A stretch of DNA of 64,000 bases, from the NCBI GenBank assembly GCA_015039365.1, contig WION01000007.1, positions 434,001 through 498,000 of the forward strand, given 5' to 3'. Below are positions 1-11,711 of this stretch, piece by piece. How positions within the stretch are numbered: the stretch's first letter is position 1; each line of letters begins with the position of its first letter. The notes under the pieces were generated by a model. The model made no database searches. It worked only from the letters and a program-made list of their open reading frames with translations, and was not told the origin of the DNA. Made by a program: the position numbers and the translations under genes. Source of the stretch: Amanita rubescens. Its lineage: Eukaryota > Basidiomycota > Agaricomycetes > Agaricales > Amanitaceae.

Positions 1-51
1 ACAGTGATTGAAGGACTGATGGATGCACCTGGTCAGACGATCAAACTGTAA
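1..51 (+). CDS. possible C-terminal end of a gene entering from the left
   Basis: Frame 1 is open from base 1 and ends with TIKL and a TAA at 49-51, giving only 16 codons. The piece (TVIEGLMDAPGQTIKL) looks protein-like but is too short to assign. A GTAAGC directly overlaps the stop, so it could also be an exon end, but the next downstream exon candidates hit stops in the matching phase. I do not recognise the family. Confidence 0.2.
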   Translation, partial: TVIEGLMDAPGQTIKL

Positions 52-1481
52 GCATGAAACTATGCCAGTTGGAATTTCGTTGAATCCGTCTACGAACTAG
101 TATTGGACCTTGTCAAGCCTCCGGATCTGAATCAGGCTAGAGTGAACAAGTGCCTCATTGCTCTCGTCAACAGGAAGGCAGTGAAGAAGGATAACGCCAG
201 TGTATGCCCATTTAGATGCCTACTCCTTCATATGCTAACACTGCCAAGGGTACGGTATTATATCGCTGGCAAGGACTTCCCTGATAAGTCATGTTTTGGA
301 TGTAGCCTTAGTTTGTACAGTACATCATTATATCCTGTATACCAGACTCCTGTCGACTATACCTGTTACAACGATGCTTGATCATTGCCTATGCAAGCGC
401 AAGCGTTCCACCTGCTTTGAAGCCCAAGAATAATGAACAAACTGTAATTGAACATCAATCAGCGCCAGACGCTCAAAACAGGACATACGCATTGATACAA
501 AAAACAACCCAGATCTATAGGTGTCAACTAGCCGATACTATGCACGCAGTTGCAAGACTGATACACACCTGAGAGCTGCGGCAACCTGAACCTGAGTTTT
601 CTGAAATGGTTGAACAAGATACGGGATACGATACTGTCGGCATGTTTATTTTTCAGATGTTATAAAATAGTACCACGCCGACGTACAAAAGAACAGAAGC
701 GCAGTTAAGCAATTCTGCATCGAGTCCGACAAAATTGGCAGCAAGCTTGGGGACAAAATCACATCAGAAGCCACGCCCACAGTTGAAACGCTTCCGCATA
801 ACACTCACAATAGTCGATCAGTGCCCAGAGAGGCAAAATCTCATATCCATTCTTCCAGACCGAAATCATTCAGCCTGCCATACGGAACGCATATATATAT
901 TACACACCAAGTGCGCAGAGTACATGCGTTCTATGCGTTCTTTGACCTCGAGATCGACATCAGGAGCATTTTTGAGATGGTTCATATTCTCCCGCGGGCG
1001 TAAGCTGTACGTTTGTCACTGCCAGTTGAACCGCGTATATCGAAAGACTAAACTTGTCAAATCCGATGGTTGTTAGCACGGCGTATAGCTGGGGTATCAG
1101 GGTCAAAATTCGGTTTATAATTGACAATTGGCACAGGTGCTCACTCGCAAAAGGCTGGGATAGTAGGCTGTCAGGAAAGCGAGCGGGATGGAGAAGAGTG
1201 AGTAGTTCGCAACCATTGTCCACGACACCAACTTGGGTCATGTTCGATCGCTGACTGAGCAGATGAACGCAATTTGTATCATCGTGAAACACCCGATCGA
1301 GGTAGGTTGGTCAGTGCGATTGCATTCCCATCTGGGTGGCATACTAGGACTAAAAATACTATCGATATCTCTACTTCTGCCTGCACTAACTTCTTGAACC
1401 TCCCTAGGATGAAACGCGATGTGGAAGCAATTGCTCGGGGTAAAATTGGTAATAGTAGAGCTGCGCTGACGTTAGGTGCTA
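52..1481. other. no gene recognised
   Basis: Short open frames exist on both strands (for example around 103-381 and 960-1292), but none resembles a known protein and none joins to another through plausible splice sites without meeting stops. The stretch probably holds the 3' untranslated region of the HAD gene on the right and intergenic DNA. Confidence 0.4.
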
Positions 1482-2492
1482 TCAACTACAGAGCTCTTCC
1501 TTGATCGCCTCCACCAATTGAGCCAACGTCTCAAATCGCCATGTCCACTTTTGCTTGGTTCCCTCCGGCAGATCTTTACACATCACCGCATCCTGCCTAT
1601 CAATCCATACGCTAGCCATCCCCAATTTACCAGCCATCTCATGATCATGAAGCAGGCTCTGCGCGACGACCAATACTTTTTCTTTTATCTCCTCCGGCGA
1701 CTTGCCCTCTTCCCCGAGCAGTCGCGGATCACTGCACGCGCATCGTAGCACAGTACGCATCCCAACTACGGAAGGTTTGTACGCTTTTACGTCCTGCGCC
1801 GTTAACACGAGCGTAAAGGGTGATTTATTGTCATCGGGTGCGGACCGAGGGAACCAATGATTGTTGGGATTGTTTTCAGGAAAGGAATACAGTCCCAACT
1901 TTTTCCTTGTCAACTCTGCATCGTTTCCTTCTGAGAGACGCGCGTGTCCGTATTTAAACGACTCGTGGTCGACGTTGGACAGGACGACGAGCTCGAAATG
2001 GTCTGCAAGCCAACGCAGTGCCTCGCGGCTGTCGGGGAATGCTTTCCAATCCTTGATCGACTTTGCGAATATCGTATGCGGATCCTCTACATCCGATATT
2101 ATTCCTACGGAGGTCGAGGTCGATGCATCGGCCGTGGATGTGAGGGCCGGCCCCGCATCTGATTCATCCGCGTTGTTGACTTCGGATAAGGCTTTTAGGC
2201 GCTTTTCGATCTCCTTGTGGGCGGTTGCCAACAAGTCGGAGTATAACATATCGGGATATTGAGCTTGCAGATCCATTTCAACAGAACCGAAGGCTTCTAA
2301 GGCTTCCTTGCGACCCCACGAGGCGGAAGCAGGGTATTTGCCGAGGAGCGGTCGGAGGGCATGGTAAAGGCCATGCTCCCAATCCTACACTATGCCATCA
2401 AACAAAGCGCTAGGCTACGCATGTGGAAGACTTACGATGAGGGTGCCGTAGACGTCGAATACAAGGACTTTGTAGTCCGTAAGTTTTGGCAT
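1482..2492 (-). CDS. haloacid dehalogenase type II (HAD superfamily hydrolase)
   Basis: Two exons, 2436-2492 and 1482-2384, separated by a 51-nt GTAAGT...GTGTAG intron, give 319 aa. The start ATG at 2492 yields MPKLTDYKVLVFDVYGTLI, whose DVYGT is the HAD motif I with the nucleophilic Asp. The second exon continues DWEHGLYHAL. Further motifs are VVLSNVDH (motif II), the Lys in DVKAYKP (motif III) and the acidic loop after VVAQSLLHDHEMAGKLGMASVWIDR. The family includes L-2-haloacid dehalogenases and related phosphatases acting on small organic acids. The substrate cannot be told from sequence. No signal peptide is seen, so the protein is probably cytosolic. Both exons are in phase and nothing looks broken. 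Confidence 0.9.
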
Positions 2493-2833
2493 GGCTCCTT
2501 GGGTAGAATCGGAACCTTCGTCACCACTTATCTATACGTGATCATACATCATCAGCTGACAGCCTGACATCATTTATACTGGCCGAGATTCCTCATGTTA
2601 TACTCGGTTACGCGTAATTTATTTCGTCACAGGAATCAGCTACAGCACAATAGCAACGCCTTATCAGTCTCCTCTCACGCCACGATCCCATATAAGACTA
2701 TCACTTTTTGGTATTGGAAGCGAGCCTATTAGACTTGCCGAGCTTGTAAACCTGCCTTTCAGAGACTACAATGGCACAGAAGCACACAGTCCGGAGATAT
2801 CGTATTCACCGATGACCGGTCCTAGTATACGTG
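2493..2833. other. intergenic, between the HAD start and the RPB10 stop
   Basis: Both neighbours are on the minus strand, so this holds the HAD promoter and the RPB10 3' end. No coding signal was seen. Confidence 0.5.
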
Positions 2834-3232
<399 letters not shown>

Positions 3233-3899
3233 GGTGGTCAGAGGCAATGCTGTATTAGTCAGCGAGTGGAGATAGTACTGGCTAACCTCCACTCCGCGGT
3301 ACTACTAAATACTCAATCATACCCCAGTGCCAGGCACAAGCCAAAAATTATGTCGCCTTAACGCTACGGACGCTTATGGACGCGTTACTGACCACCACTG
3401 GTTTATTTCCATCGCTTCACCACCAACTCACATGTTTTCTCCCTGGGGCAACTGCCGGCGCTGATAGTATTCAAAAACTACAAATCTTGACTTGAAGTGC
3501 GCAGTAGTATTAGTCATGTAATCTGTCCCTTAAGTTAGCCACAAGCCCGTATGCAAAAGAAAGCGGAGAAAGTCGTCATAGGAACGCAAGAGCTCGTGAT
3601 GTGGATGAGAATAATATTTTATTTATATTCAAAGGTGTGATAAGGCGTGGTTCCTGGCACCAAATCGGTGTGTCGGCAGGCTTTGCTGCTGATGGCCGCT
3701 ACACGCGATGGCCAAGATCGGTTGGGATCGCATGCCATCCACATGTCCATTCATATGCGTAATTCACGACGATCGCACCACATTGCTAAAAAAACAGTTG
3801 TCATTAAGTAACATCTAATTCTAATAAACGTTGGTCGTCGAGCCCATTCCCACCACCATTAAAACAATATATGTAAATAGGTACGACTTATAAACGAAG
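3233..3899. other. intergenic, no gene recognised
   Basis: The stretch lies between the RPB10 start codon and the 3' end of the P450 gene. Stops are dense in all frames. It should contain the RPB10 promoter and the P450 3' untranslated region. No repeat was noticed. Confidence 0.4.
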
Positions 3900-5773
3900 T
3901 CAATCACGTCGCTTAATGCCAAGTCTGCAAGCGACCAGCTTCCTTAAAAATCCCTCCCATACTTCGACCTAAGCGTGACAGGTTAGGCACAAACTCTTCG
4001 GTTCCTGATGAATACTAACCTGTTCATCAGGTCGTTCCAGAACAAAGCTATACCGGCGGAAAAGCGAAGCAACGACAATCCGCATCTCCATCATGGCCAG
4101 ATTGCGACCCACACAAGCCCTACATCCAACGGTCAGAAAAATGGACGCAGCTTAGCGAATAAGATCCTGCTCACCTTGGACCGACAGAAAACGTGTTGAG
4201 CGTCTTCTGCATAGCACTCTGGTCACGCTCGAACCACCGTTCAGGTCGGAAAACTTCCACATCTTCGCCCCAGACATTGACATCGCGATGGATGGTGTAG
4301 CTGGGCACGCTAAGAATGGTACCTTCGGCGAAGTGTTGACCCGACACCGTCAAGCCGCCTTTTGGGGCAACGCGGGGAAGGCCAATACCCGAAGTGGTGT
4401 GGACGCGGAGAGCTTCGTTGACGCAAGCGTCGAGATAAGGAAGGAGTTTGACCTGATCAGCGGGTGCGACAACGTCGTCTTCCGCTCCAAGGTGGTCATC
4501 CAATTCCTTCTGAAGTTTCGCCTGGACGCGGGGATTGCTGGCAATGTGATAAATAATAGCGGTAATTGAGCTAGGACAGTGTAAGTATGGGCGCAGCATA
4601 TCAATCAGCTTGTTTGAACTTACTTTGCACTGCTATCCGAGCCGGCAATTAGGAATGTTTGAGCTTCAGCTGTCAGTTCTTCTGCGCCCAAAGGCTTGCC
4701 TTCGTCGTCGCGACCGCTCTGCAGTTTGCTGAGCAAATCGTTACGATCGGTGGGGTTCGCCAATCGTTTCGCAACAGCCATAATGGATATGCCAGCCAAG
4801 TACCGAACGCAGTCGGTTCCAAATCGATATCCAGGAAGTTTGCTGACGATCGGCCTCCAAGAGGGAGGCAGCACACCTATGCACATGGAAAAGTCACCGC
4901 GGCCGTTCAAGATCTCAACAGCAGGAATGCCGAAGACGTCCAAATTTATTTCCTGTTTGCCGTAGGAATCCATAAGTGCTTGTTGGCTGCCATGGTGTTT
5001 TGGGGCCATAGCGATATCTTTACCAGCTTCTAACATTCCAAATGGAGCTCCGAATGACAGGTCTCCGATGATGTCAAACGCGAGATAGTTCACCCCTATG
5101 ACGGCTCTTGTATTAGTTATGTAAACCATGCGTCGTGAAGCCCGAGCTTACACGGCAGGACATTCAGATAGAGTCGTCCATCTCTACCCTCCCATCCGCC
5201 TTCTCCATCGTTTCCGGACATGCCTTTGAGAGCGAGGTCGTGAAACTGATCCCATCGCTTAATAAGTTGAAGAACATGACGCTTGAGGTGGGGCTCAAAC
5301 TCGAGAACATTCTTCTGGGAGAAAATGTGCGAAATAATCTTGCGTTTACGCGTGTGCTCGGAGCGATCACGCGTGTTGAACACACCGCGTTTTATAGAGA
5401 CGAAAGCATCATAAAAGTCGGATTTTAAAGCACCGTTTCCGTGACCGTAGATGGAGTTCAAGGCCTCCGGATCGGCGACGGAGATGTGGTTGGGAGCAAT
5501 GCGAACGATGGGACCTGTTCCGCGACCAAGTTAGCGAGCTAGATAATGTATCGAAAAGGGGTACACACCGTATTTTTGGTGGGCTTTATGGACGCTGTCA
5601 GAGCGGTGTCCCATCTTGCTAACATAGCCCAACCAGAGATGCGAGAACTTTGCGAGGAAGGGGCCCGGTTGGCCTTTTACACCACAAGGATCTACGAGCC
5701 ATGGAATAAAGTGGGCGAGGAGACCGATAGCGGGGATTGCGAGAGCTACAGTGTAGTAATTGATAGAAGACAT
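3900..5773 (-). CDS. CYP53: cytochrome P450, CYP53 family (benzoate 4-hydroxylase type)
   Basis: Six exons (5569-5773, 5152-5514, 4624-5095, 4175-4570, 4020-4119, 3900-3968) join in phase to 534 aa. The N-terminus has one membrane helix (YYTVALAIPAIGLLAHFI), anchoring the enzyme in the ER. Diagnostic parts are the I-helix AGSDSSANS, the ExxR in NEALR, the PERW segment and the haem loop FSVGPRACVGRN with the Cys ligand, which is split by an intron. Stretches such as APNHISVADPEALNSIYGHG and FNTRDRSEHTRKRK are characteristic of CYP53, the fungal benzoate para-hydroxylases of aromatic catabolism and detoxification. The substrate is inferred from the family. A P450 reductase partner is needed and is not in this window. 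No key residue is missing. Confidence 0.93.
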
Positions 5774-6660
5774 CTTGCAAGGAACTGAGGAGACATTGAG
5801 GGGCGAAATTTGGTGGTTTATGTACTGCGCTGCTGAGGCCAGTGGTCATAATGGTCATTGTTGAGAACGTTGATTTTGGCATCGCAGGATCAAGAACCGT
5901 GACCGCAAATCACCAAATGCGGTAGTGAATGAAACCATTATCCGCACTTTCGCACTGTCGTTCCTGACAGAATCTGACCAGAAATATGTGGTCTTTTCCC
6001 ACAATTTGAGGTATGGCAACATGCTCGGTGGCGCTCATTACTCATTCCACAGAAAGGAGACCCAGATAAAAATGTCGCATTGTGACGAAATATCACGTCC
6101 TCATTTCCTTTCTTGGAGTTCCTTTCCTTTTTGGCGGCAGCGCACATCCGAATTTCTCATCACTCATTCCGGCAAGTTGCCTGGTGCGTAAAAGTATACC
6201 TATATCTGATTGGTCTTCCATGACAGAGTTGTTATGGCACGCGCCTCATCCCAGATGGTAGCATTACTCGTGATCGTCACTCCAGAGTCCAGACTACACC
6301 CAAGTAACAGGCACGCTTGTGGTGTGAATTTCATGAATTTGCAACCTTACATTTCTTCCTCATTTTAGGCGTTGGTAACTTGACAAGTATCTGCAGGCAC
6401 TGGCGTGAGTAACCGTTAGACTTTTTCATGAGAGGTACATTATTTTGGGCATTGCCAGTGATGACCTGGTCACTTCCGCTCCTTTCGTCTCCTCATTGCA
6501 TGTGATCACTGTCCATATAAGATAGATTGATCCCCACGGGGCGACCGGTAATGGTAAGCAAACTAATATTTTCGTTACCGATAAAGATCTGCACCTCGGT
6601 TTTCCTATCAATCTATTTCAATCCATCTGTCCCTTGTCATCAACCTTTTCAATCTTACAG
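5774..6660. other. P450 upstream region, no gene recognised
   Basis: Short overlapping ORFs on both strands only. The first few hundred bases presumably hold the P450 promoter. No convincing coding stretch was seen. Confidence 0.4.
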
Positions 6661-7900
6661 AAGGACATGTGGGAGCGATCGTCGACTTCATGGAGATAAT
6701 TCTCGCTGACGACGTGCGTCGCATTTCTTTCGGACTCTGGTAATGATCTTACATCGTATCTCAAGTCTTATCGTGAAATCAGAAATCTTCCCGACCAATC
6801 TTATGTTTTTGCAATGTGTCAGCCCAGAAACGTTACTTGAACGACTCAGCTCTCGTTCCATTTTCGCAAGGGGCTTGCCACCTAGCCAGAAACTAATTTT
6901 GTTGCCGTATTTGAGGCTGTCCTTTGCGCAGGCGTCGTAACGGAGGGTGATTTTACCCACGCCGGTACGAAGGATGCAATTTCGCAGTGTTTCCGCAGAG
7001 GTTGGCTTCACATGGATAAAATTAATGGATCGAACGGTGTCGGGTACTGTTTCCTGTCGTAGCTACATCATTGGTATGTCGAACAGCGTTCCATTCGGTT
7101 TTCGTCAACGGGCGCCTCTTTCTGACTATATCATCCTTGATTTCCATGCCAAAATTCCTGAAAAACGTGGGTGACGTTTGTTTCTTGTGCCATCTGTTTA
7201 ACGTTTCGTGAATCAGACATTCCCAAACTATATCATGTCGTTTTCAGTGACAATTTTCGCACTATCTTGAGGAAGTTTCCGGTGGACATTTCACATTGCT
7301 GTCTTCGTCACGATCAACAATTTGGGGGTTCGATCCGATTTGTCGTTACTAGTTTGTCTTCATTATTATTATCACAATCAATGAACTTTTCGGATGACAT
7401 CCTCTGAAGGCCTGATACCGACTTTCGCATTCACGTCCACAAATTCAAGAATAGCCCCAAGCCCGTCTAACCATCATTCCATTTTCCTCCGCTCGGCAGC
7501 GAGGGTCTGTATCCGCCGTGGTATAAATATGTATGCGACAGAAGGTCTCGTCTCGCGGAAGTTGTTGCAACTGTGTCGTTGGATCTGGAAGATTGATCTT
7601 TTTAAGGAGGCCCCAGTTTATCATAGGAGATTGACGGGCAAGTATGCTAGCCCTGTTTCTCAGTTCTATTACTGATGTTTGTTCATGCAGGCTGCGGCTT
7701 CTTCCGAGGAAAAGTTGGATGACAGATATCTGGGCTTTCAAACGGTGAAAATCATAGAGCCACCTCAGATCATTCCCATAGACCCCCAAGGTACCATCTG
7801 AGGAATCTTATTGATGTACCTATCGAAGGAGCATTGGTCCGGCGCAGAGAGGAGTTATTTGGACGCAGAAGAGGTTACTTGCCTCTACTTGCCCGTTATC
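6661..7900 (+). pseudogene. decayed gene remnant of unknown function
   Basis: Protein-like segments on the plus strand sit in different frames and are broken by stops. Examples are LTSYLKSYREIRNLPDQSYV near 6735, VLCAGVVTEGDFTHAGTKD and CFRRGWLHMDK near 6920-7020, SDYIILDFH near 7117, IPKLYHVVFSDNFRTIL near 7215 and EGLYPPWYKYVCDRRSR near 7500. Their order and flavour recall, from memory only, a large Agaricomycete family of repeat-associated proteins with a nuclease-like end (Crinkler/RHS-like), but I cannot confirm this. No set of splice sites restores one continuous frame. Most likely this is an old, inactive copy. Confidence 0.3.
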
Positions 7901-8375
7901 GATGGTGTGTCACGCTTGTTCTAAACTCTTTCCCCGAATAGATTGCTAGCCCCGCGCTTGTGGCCACCCATTGGTCCTCTCACCGTCGCTTCCACCATTG
8001 AACTCACATGTCACTTCGCCCCATGTTCAAGACTGCCACACTCTCGCACTGTTCTCATTGGTCACATAGCATAGAACCACATGCAAAAGATTATGCTTGG
8101 AACGCCAAGGAAATTGAAAACGTCGTTCCTGGAAAGCAAGGGCTTGCGGATCTATATTTAATTCATGTCCTCTGGCGCCATAAGGTGTGTGTGAGATGAT
8201 AAATCTCGAAACACAATTTGGATCACATGTTGTATGCAAAAGATGCACTGTTATATGAGGTTATATGGCAGGTTTTCTCCTTCTCTCAGGAACCCGCGAT
8301 TTTGGACGCATGGCTTTTTTTCACGAGACCATTGTCCATGAGGTATACATTCGAATTTGGAGAGCTGCATGACGA

Positions 8376-8381
8376 TATAAA
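8376..8381 (+). promoter_or_regulatory. TATA box upstream of the GH25 gene
   Basis: TATAAA lies about 40 bases before the ATG at 8417, in a short AG-rich leader. Position and sequence fit a TATA element for a secreted-protein gene. Confidence 0.45.
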
Positions 8382-8416
8382 GGGGCATCAAGGCAAGAGG
8401 TATTGCTATAAGCAAA

Positions 8417-9495
8417 ATGAAGTGGTTAGCAAGCCTCGCTTTGGCACTTTGCATTGCCAACGCCAGCCCTGTCGAAATTGAAAATCAGGCTCTTGACAAA
8501 CGCGCCACGCCGTATGGCATCGACGTCTCAAGCTATCAAGGCAACGTCAACTGGTCCCAAGTCAAGGCCAATGGCATTTCATTCGCTTATATCAAAGCAA
8601 CCGAGGGAACGTGTAAGATTTGATTGCTGGGACCTACAAAAAACTCGCACTTATGCATCACCATCGTAGCATATACGAACCCCTATTTTAGCTCGCAGTA
8701 TACCGGGGCAACTAATGCAGGCTTGATCCGCGGTGGCTACCACTTTGCACGTCCGGACGTTTCCTCTGGCTCTTCCCAGGCAAGTTATTTCTTGAAACAT
8801 GGCGGTACGAAGTTGTTCCATAAAATTCAAACAACCGCGCTGAACTGGTACCTGTATAGGTGGTTGGAGTGCTGACGGTGAGCATGGGACCATAGAGGTA
8901 AAAGTAAAGCACCCTTTACAATAAGTCAGGTATCACGCTCCCCGGTGCTCTCGATATCGAATGTAAGGCATTACTAATTGTCACTACTTCTTGTGTTAAA
9001 GAATTGCACAGACAACCCGTATGGCGCGGAATGTTATGGCTTGAGCGCCTCGTCAATGGTTTCTTGGATCACCAGCTTTTCCAACACTTACCACACTACC
9101 ACTAAACGGTATGTGATTAGAATTTCGGACGTACTTGGCAGTCGCTAAACCAAACTCCAGTTATCCTAGTTTGTGTCCCTTTCTCTCTTCATGATGCAAG
9201 CTCATCGCTATAGTCATATATACCACCACCAACTGGTGGAAGACTTGCACAGGCAATAACGGCGGCTTTGCGAACAATAACCCATTGTGGATTGCCAGTT
9301 GGGGATCGAGCATTGGGCCGCTCCCCGCCGGTTATGCGTGAGCTTTGAGATTTTCAAACCATGTGCGGATGAAGCTAAGCGAGCATCACTAGTTATACGA
9401 CGTTCTGGCAGTACGCTGACTCCGGGCCTAACCCTGGAGATGCCGATTTGTTCAACGGAGATTCGGCTGGTCTGAAAAGGATGGCTTTGGGATAG
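8417..9495 (+). CDS. secreted GH25 muramidase (N,O-diacetylmuramidase / lysozyme, Chalaropsis type)
   Basis: Eight exons (8417-8612, 8670-8804, 8860-8877, 8930-8962, 9012-9108, 9161-9168, 9214-9337, 9393-9495) give 237 aa, all in phase. Residues 1-17 form a signal peptide. A short pro-region ends in a Kex2 site (LDKR), then the mature domain starts ATPYGIDVSSYQGNVNW. The GH25 acidic pair is seen in GALDIEY, and the barrel ends in FWQYADSG. The enzyme cleaves the beta-1,4 bond between MurNAc and GlcNAc in bacterial peptidoglycan and is secreted, so a role against or in feeding on bacteria is inferred. One exon is only 8 nt and another 18 nt. The acceptor at 9011, not the nearer AG, is needed to keep the frame. 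Confidence 0.93.
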
Positions 9496-9599
9496 TAAAT
9501 GAATCAATGAGAACATCGTAATTGTACTAGTATGTGTGGGCTCTAAATATAGCGTGGAGTCACAGCTCCATACTCAATGATCTTCTTACCCTTAATACC

Positions 9600-11535
9600 A
9601 TGGACGAGATAACACCTGGTCTCTGGATTGGCGACCTTCCAAGTGCCCAGAATACCCAACTCTTGAAGGAACACAAGATCTACAGCATCCTTTCGGCTAT
9701 GAGAGGAAGAATAACTATCAATGAGGTTGGGTCAAAGTGCTTCCAGCCAGCACTATCTCATGCCCCTGGCATCTCAGACGTTCATACGACATCAAATTAT
9801 GCTAGATGATACTGAAGATGCAGACGTTCTCGTCCACTTGCTGCCATCTATCCATTTCATCCAAGCAGAGCTCGACAAAGGAAGAGGCGTACTAGTACAT
9901 TGTCAAGCAGGAATTAGTAAGCATCAACCCGTCATCTTCACGTTGGCTTTGCTCAGTACAATGTATAGGTCGAAGTGCAACGATTGTCGCCGCATATTTG
10001 ATGTACAGTCGCGATATAGACACAGGTTCCGCCTTGGAGTTAATCAAGAGGGCCCGTCCCAACGTCGAGTATGCCGATCTATTGTGGTGTATTTCTTTTT
10101 GTTAAATTTTGCTCAGGCCAAATCAAAACTTCTTGCAACAGCTTGAGATCTTCCATACAGCAAAATATCAGATATCACGCAAAGACAAATCAACCAGAAT
10201 GTACTACATGGAGAGAACGGCCCAAGAACTACTTAGTGAGTAGAATTGATCCCGACTTTTTGATCGCCCAAAATTCTAATCAATCCCGACCCATATTATC
10301 CATGATCTTGATCTACGCACAGATGGAGATGGCAGCTTGGTCGAGACCGATATGTTTGCTAGATATCCAGATACGCCTGGCGGACCACGCAGACGCATAA
10401 GGTGTAAAATGTGTAGGTCAGTAACTTTCTCGCCGCTCAGCTTGCTTTTTCATATGTACAACATACACAGGCAAGAGCTTGCTTCCCGCGAACACATGCT
10501 CGATCACGGTCAATTAGGCCCCCCAACACCTGCAGTACTCACCCCAGCCTCTTCCCGACGTCCATCCACTAATCAGCCTGTCATTCACAAACCTTCCCTG
10601 TCTCAACCACGATCCCGTCACGGCTCATCAAGTGAAGTCCGACAGCGTCGGGCGTCTTTGTTAGGACTTGGTGGGCTGGGTGGGGCTCTATCCATGTCTG
10701 CGATAGATTCGGAACATGCCATTGATGACGAAGATCAGGATTCGGGATCAAGGATATCGCCTATCACGAGCGGATCGCACTTTGCTGATATAAAGAGGCG
10801 TTTGAGTGGCACGAAAACGCCACCTTCGCTACCTCAAATATCAGAAACTCCAGGTGGGTCGGCGGACCTGACGGAAACTGAGGGTGAGGAAGGCGAAAAG
10901 CAAAGTGGACAAGCAAAGGAAGATGCGACCCGTTCTTTGCCTCGTCTAAAGACTCGAATGTCCATGGAAGACGCTAAGCTACTCGGGCAGAGCTTATCAG
11001 ACGCTGTTTTGACTCCCGCCGGTGATAAAGCATCCCACGACACTAATATACGCGAGGCTGAAGGTGGGAACGAAAAACATCTAGTCAATCCTGCGGAATT
11101 GGCTGCTCGACTATACTCAAATCCCAAACTTGCTGCGCTCAAGTCACCCACGGGCGCGACGCTGCCCGGGGTACCACCGAAGAACGCGGTGCCAATCAGC
11201 CCACCTATTCTGGCCAACCCGAAGTGTTCCGGTTATTTCGTGGAGCCAGTAAGTGCACATGGATATTTTTGATTGCGCTATATCATTTCCTGCTCTATAT
11301 AGATGGCGTGGATGGAACCGTTTCTAGAAGAAGGCGACATTGCTGGGAAGATCATCTGTCCCAACAAAAAATGCAGGTGCGAAACTTGGCAATTACGACT
11401 GGGCAGGTGTGAAATGCGGCTGCAAGGAATGGGTGATACCGGTACGCCTTTCTTTTCATATTCCAATAAGATTACTGACCGCAATTTCAGGGATTCTGCA
11501 TAAACCGTGCCAAGGTAGACGAGATCGTTGTATAG
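9600..11535 (+). CDS. YVH1: dual-specificity protein phosphatase Yvh1 (DUSP12 orthologue)
   Basis: The ATG at 9600 opens MDEITPGLWIGDLPSAQ. After three short introns the catalytic loop HCQAGISRS (HCx5R signature) appears, its Ser completed across an intron. The C-terminal half carries the zinc-binding region typical of Yvh1: RCKMCR and REHMLDH before a Ser/Pro-rich linker (about 10490-11230), then CSGYFVEP, PFLEEGDIAGKIICPNKKC and KLGNYDWAGVKCGCKEWVIP. Yvh1 phosphatases act in late 60S ribosome maturation (release of Mrt4), and the zinc domain is what that role needs. One anomaly is that the frame must shift by one base at about 11373, between the paired cysteines of the last zinc cluster (see findings). 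The last exon follows an intron at about 11440 and ends NRAKVDEIVV. Confidence 0.88.
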
Positions 11536-11711
11536 GCTTATATGGAACTGCGAGTCTGTCGTTATTGCATTAGTGACTTGATCTTTTTCGTACTATGTAT
11601 ACCAGAATTGAATGTAATTTAGATTGTACCACCAGTCGAGGAGAGAAATTCATTCCCAGGAAAGTGTAATAGTCGACAATAGTACGTAGAAAATACGGAA
11701 TAGTCATGTCA

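Noticed and set aside
960..1292. 110-codon minus ORF
   Set aside because: No familiar motif, overlaps other equally long ORFs, and no splice partners.
5445..5520. Frameshift in CYP53 exon 2
   Set aside because: Careful recount of the junction gives an exon of 5152-5514 with all six exons summing to 535 codons including the stop.
8960..9012. Frame loss in GH25 after DIE
   Set aside because: Using the acceptor GCACAG at 9011 instead of the nearer AAAG gives DIEYNPYGAECYG, as the family requires.
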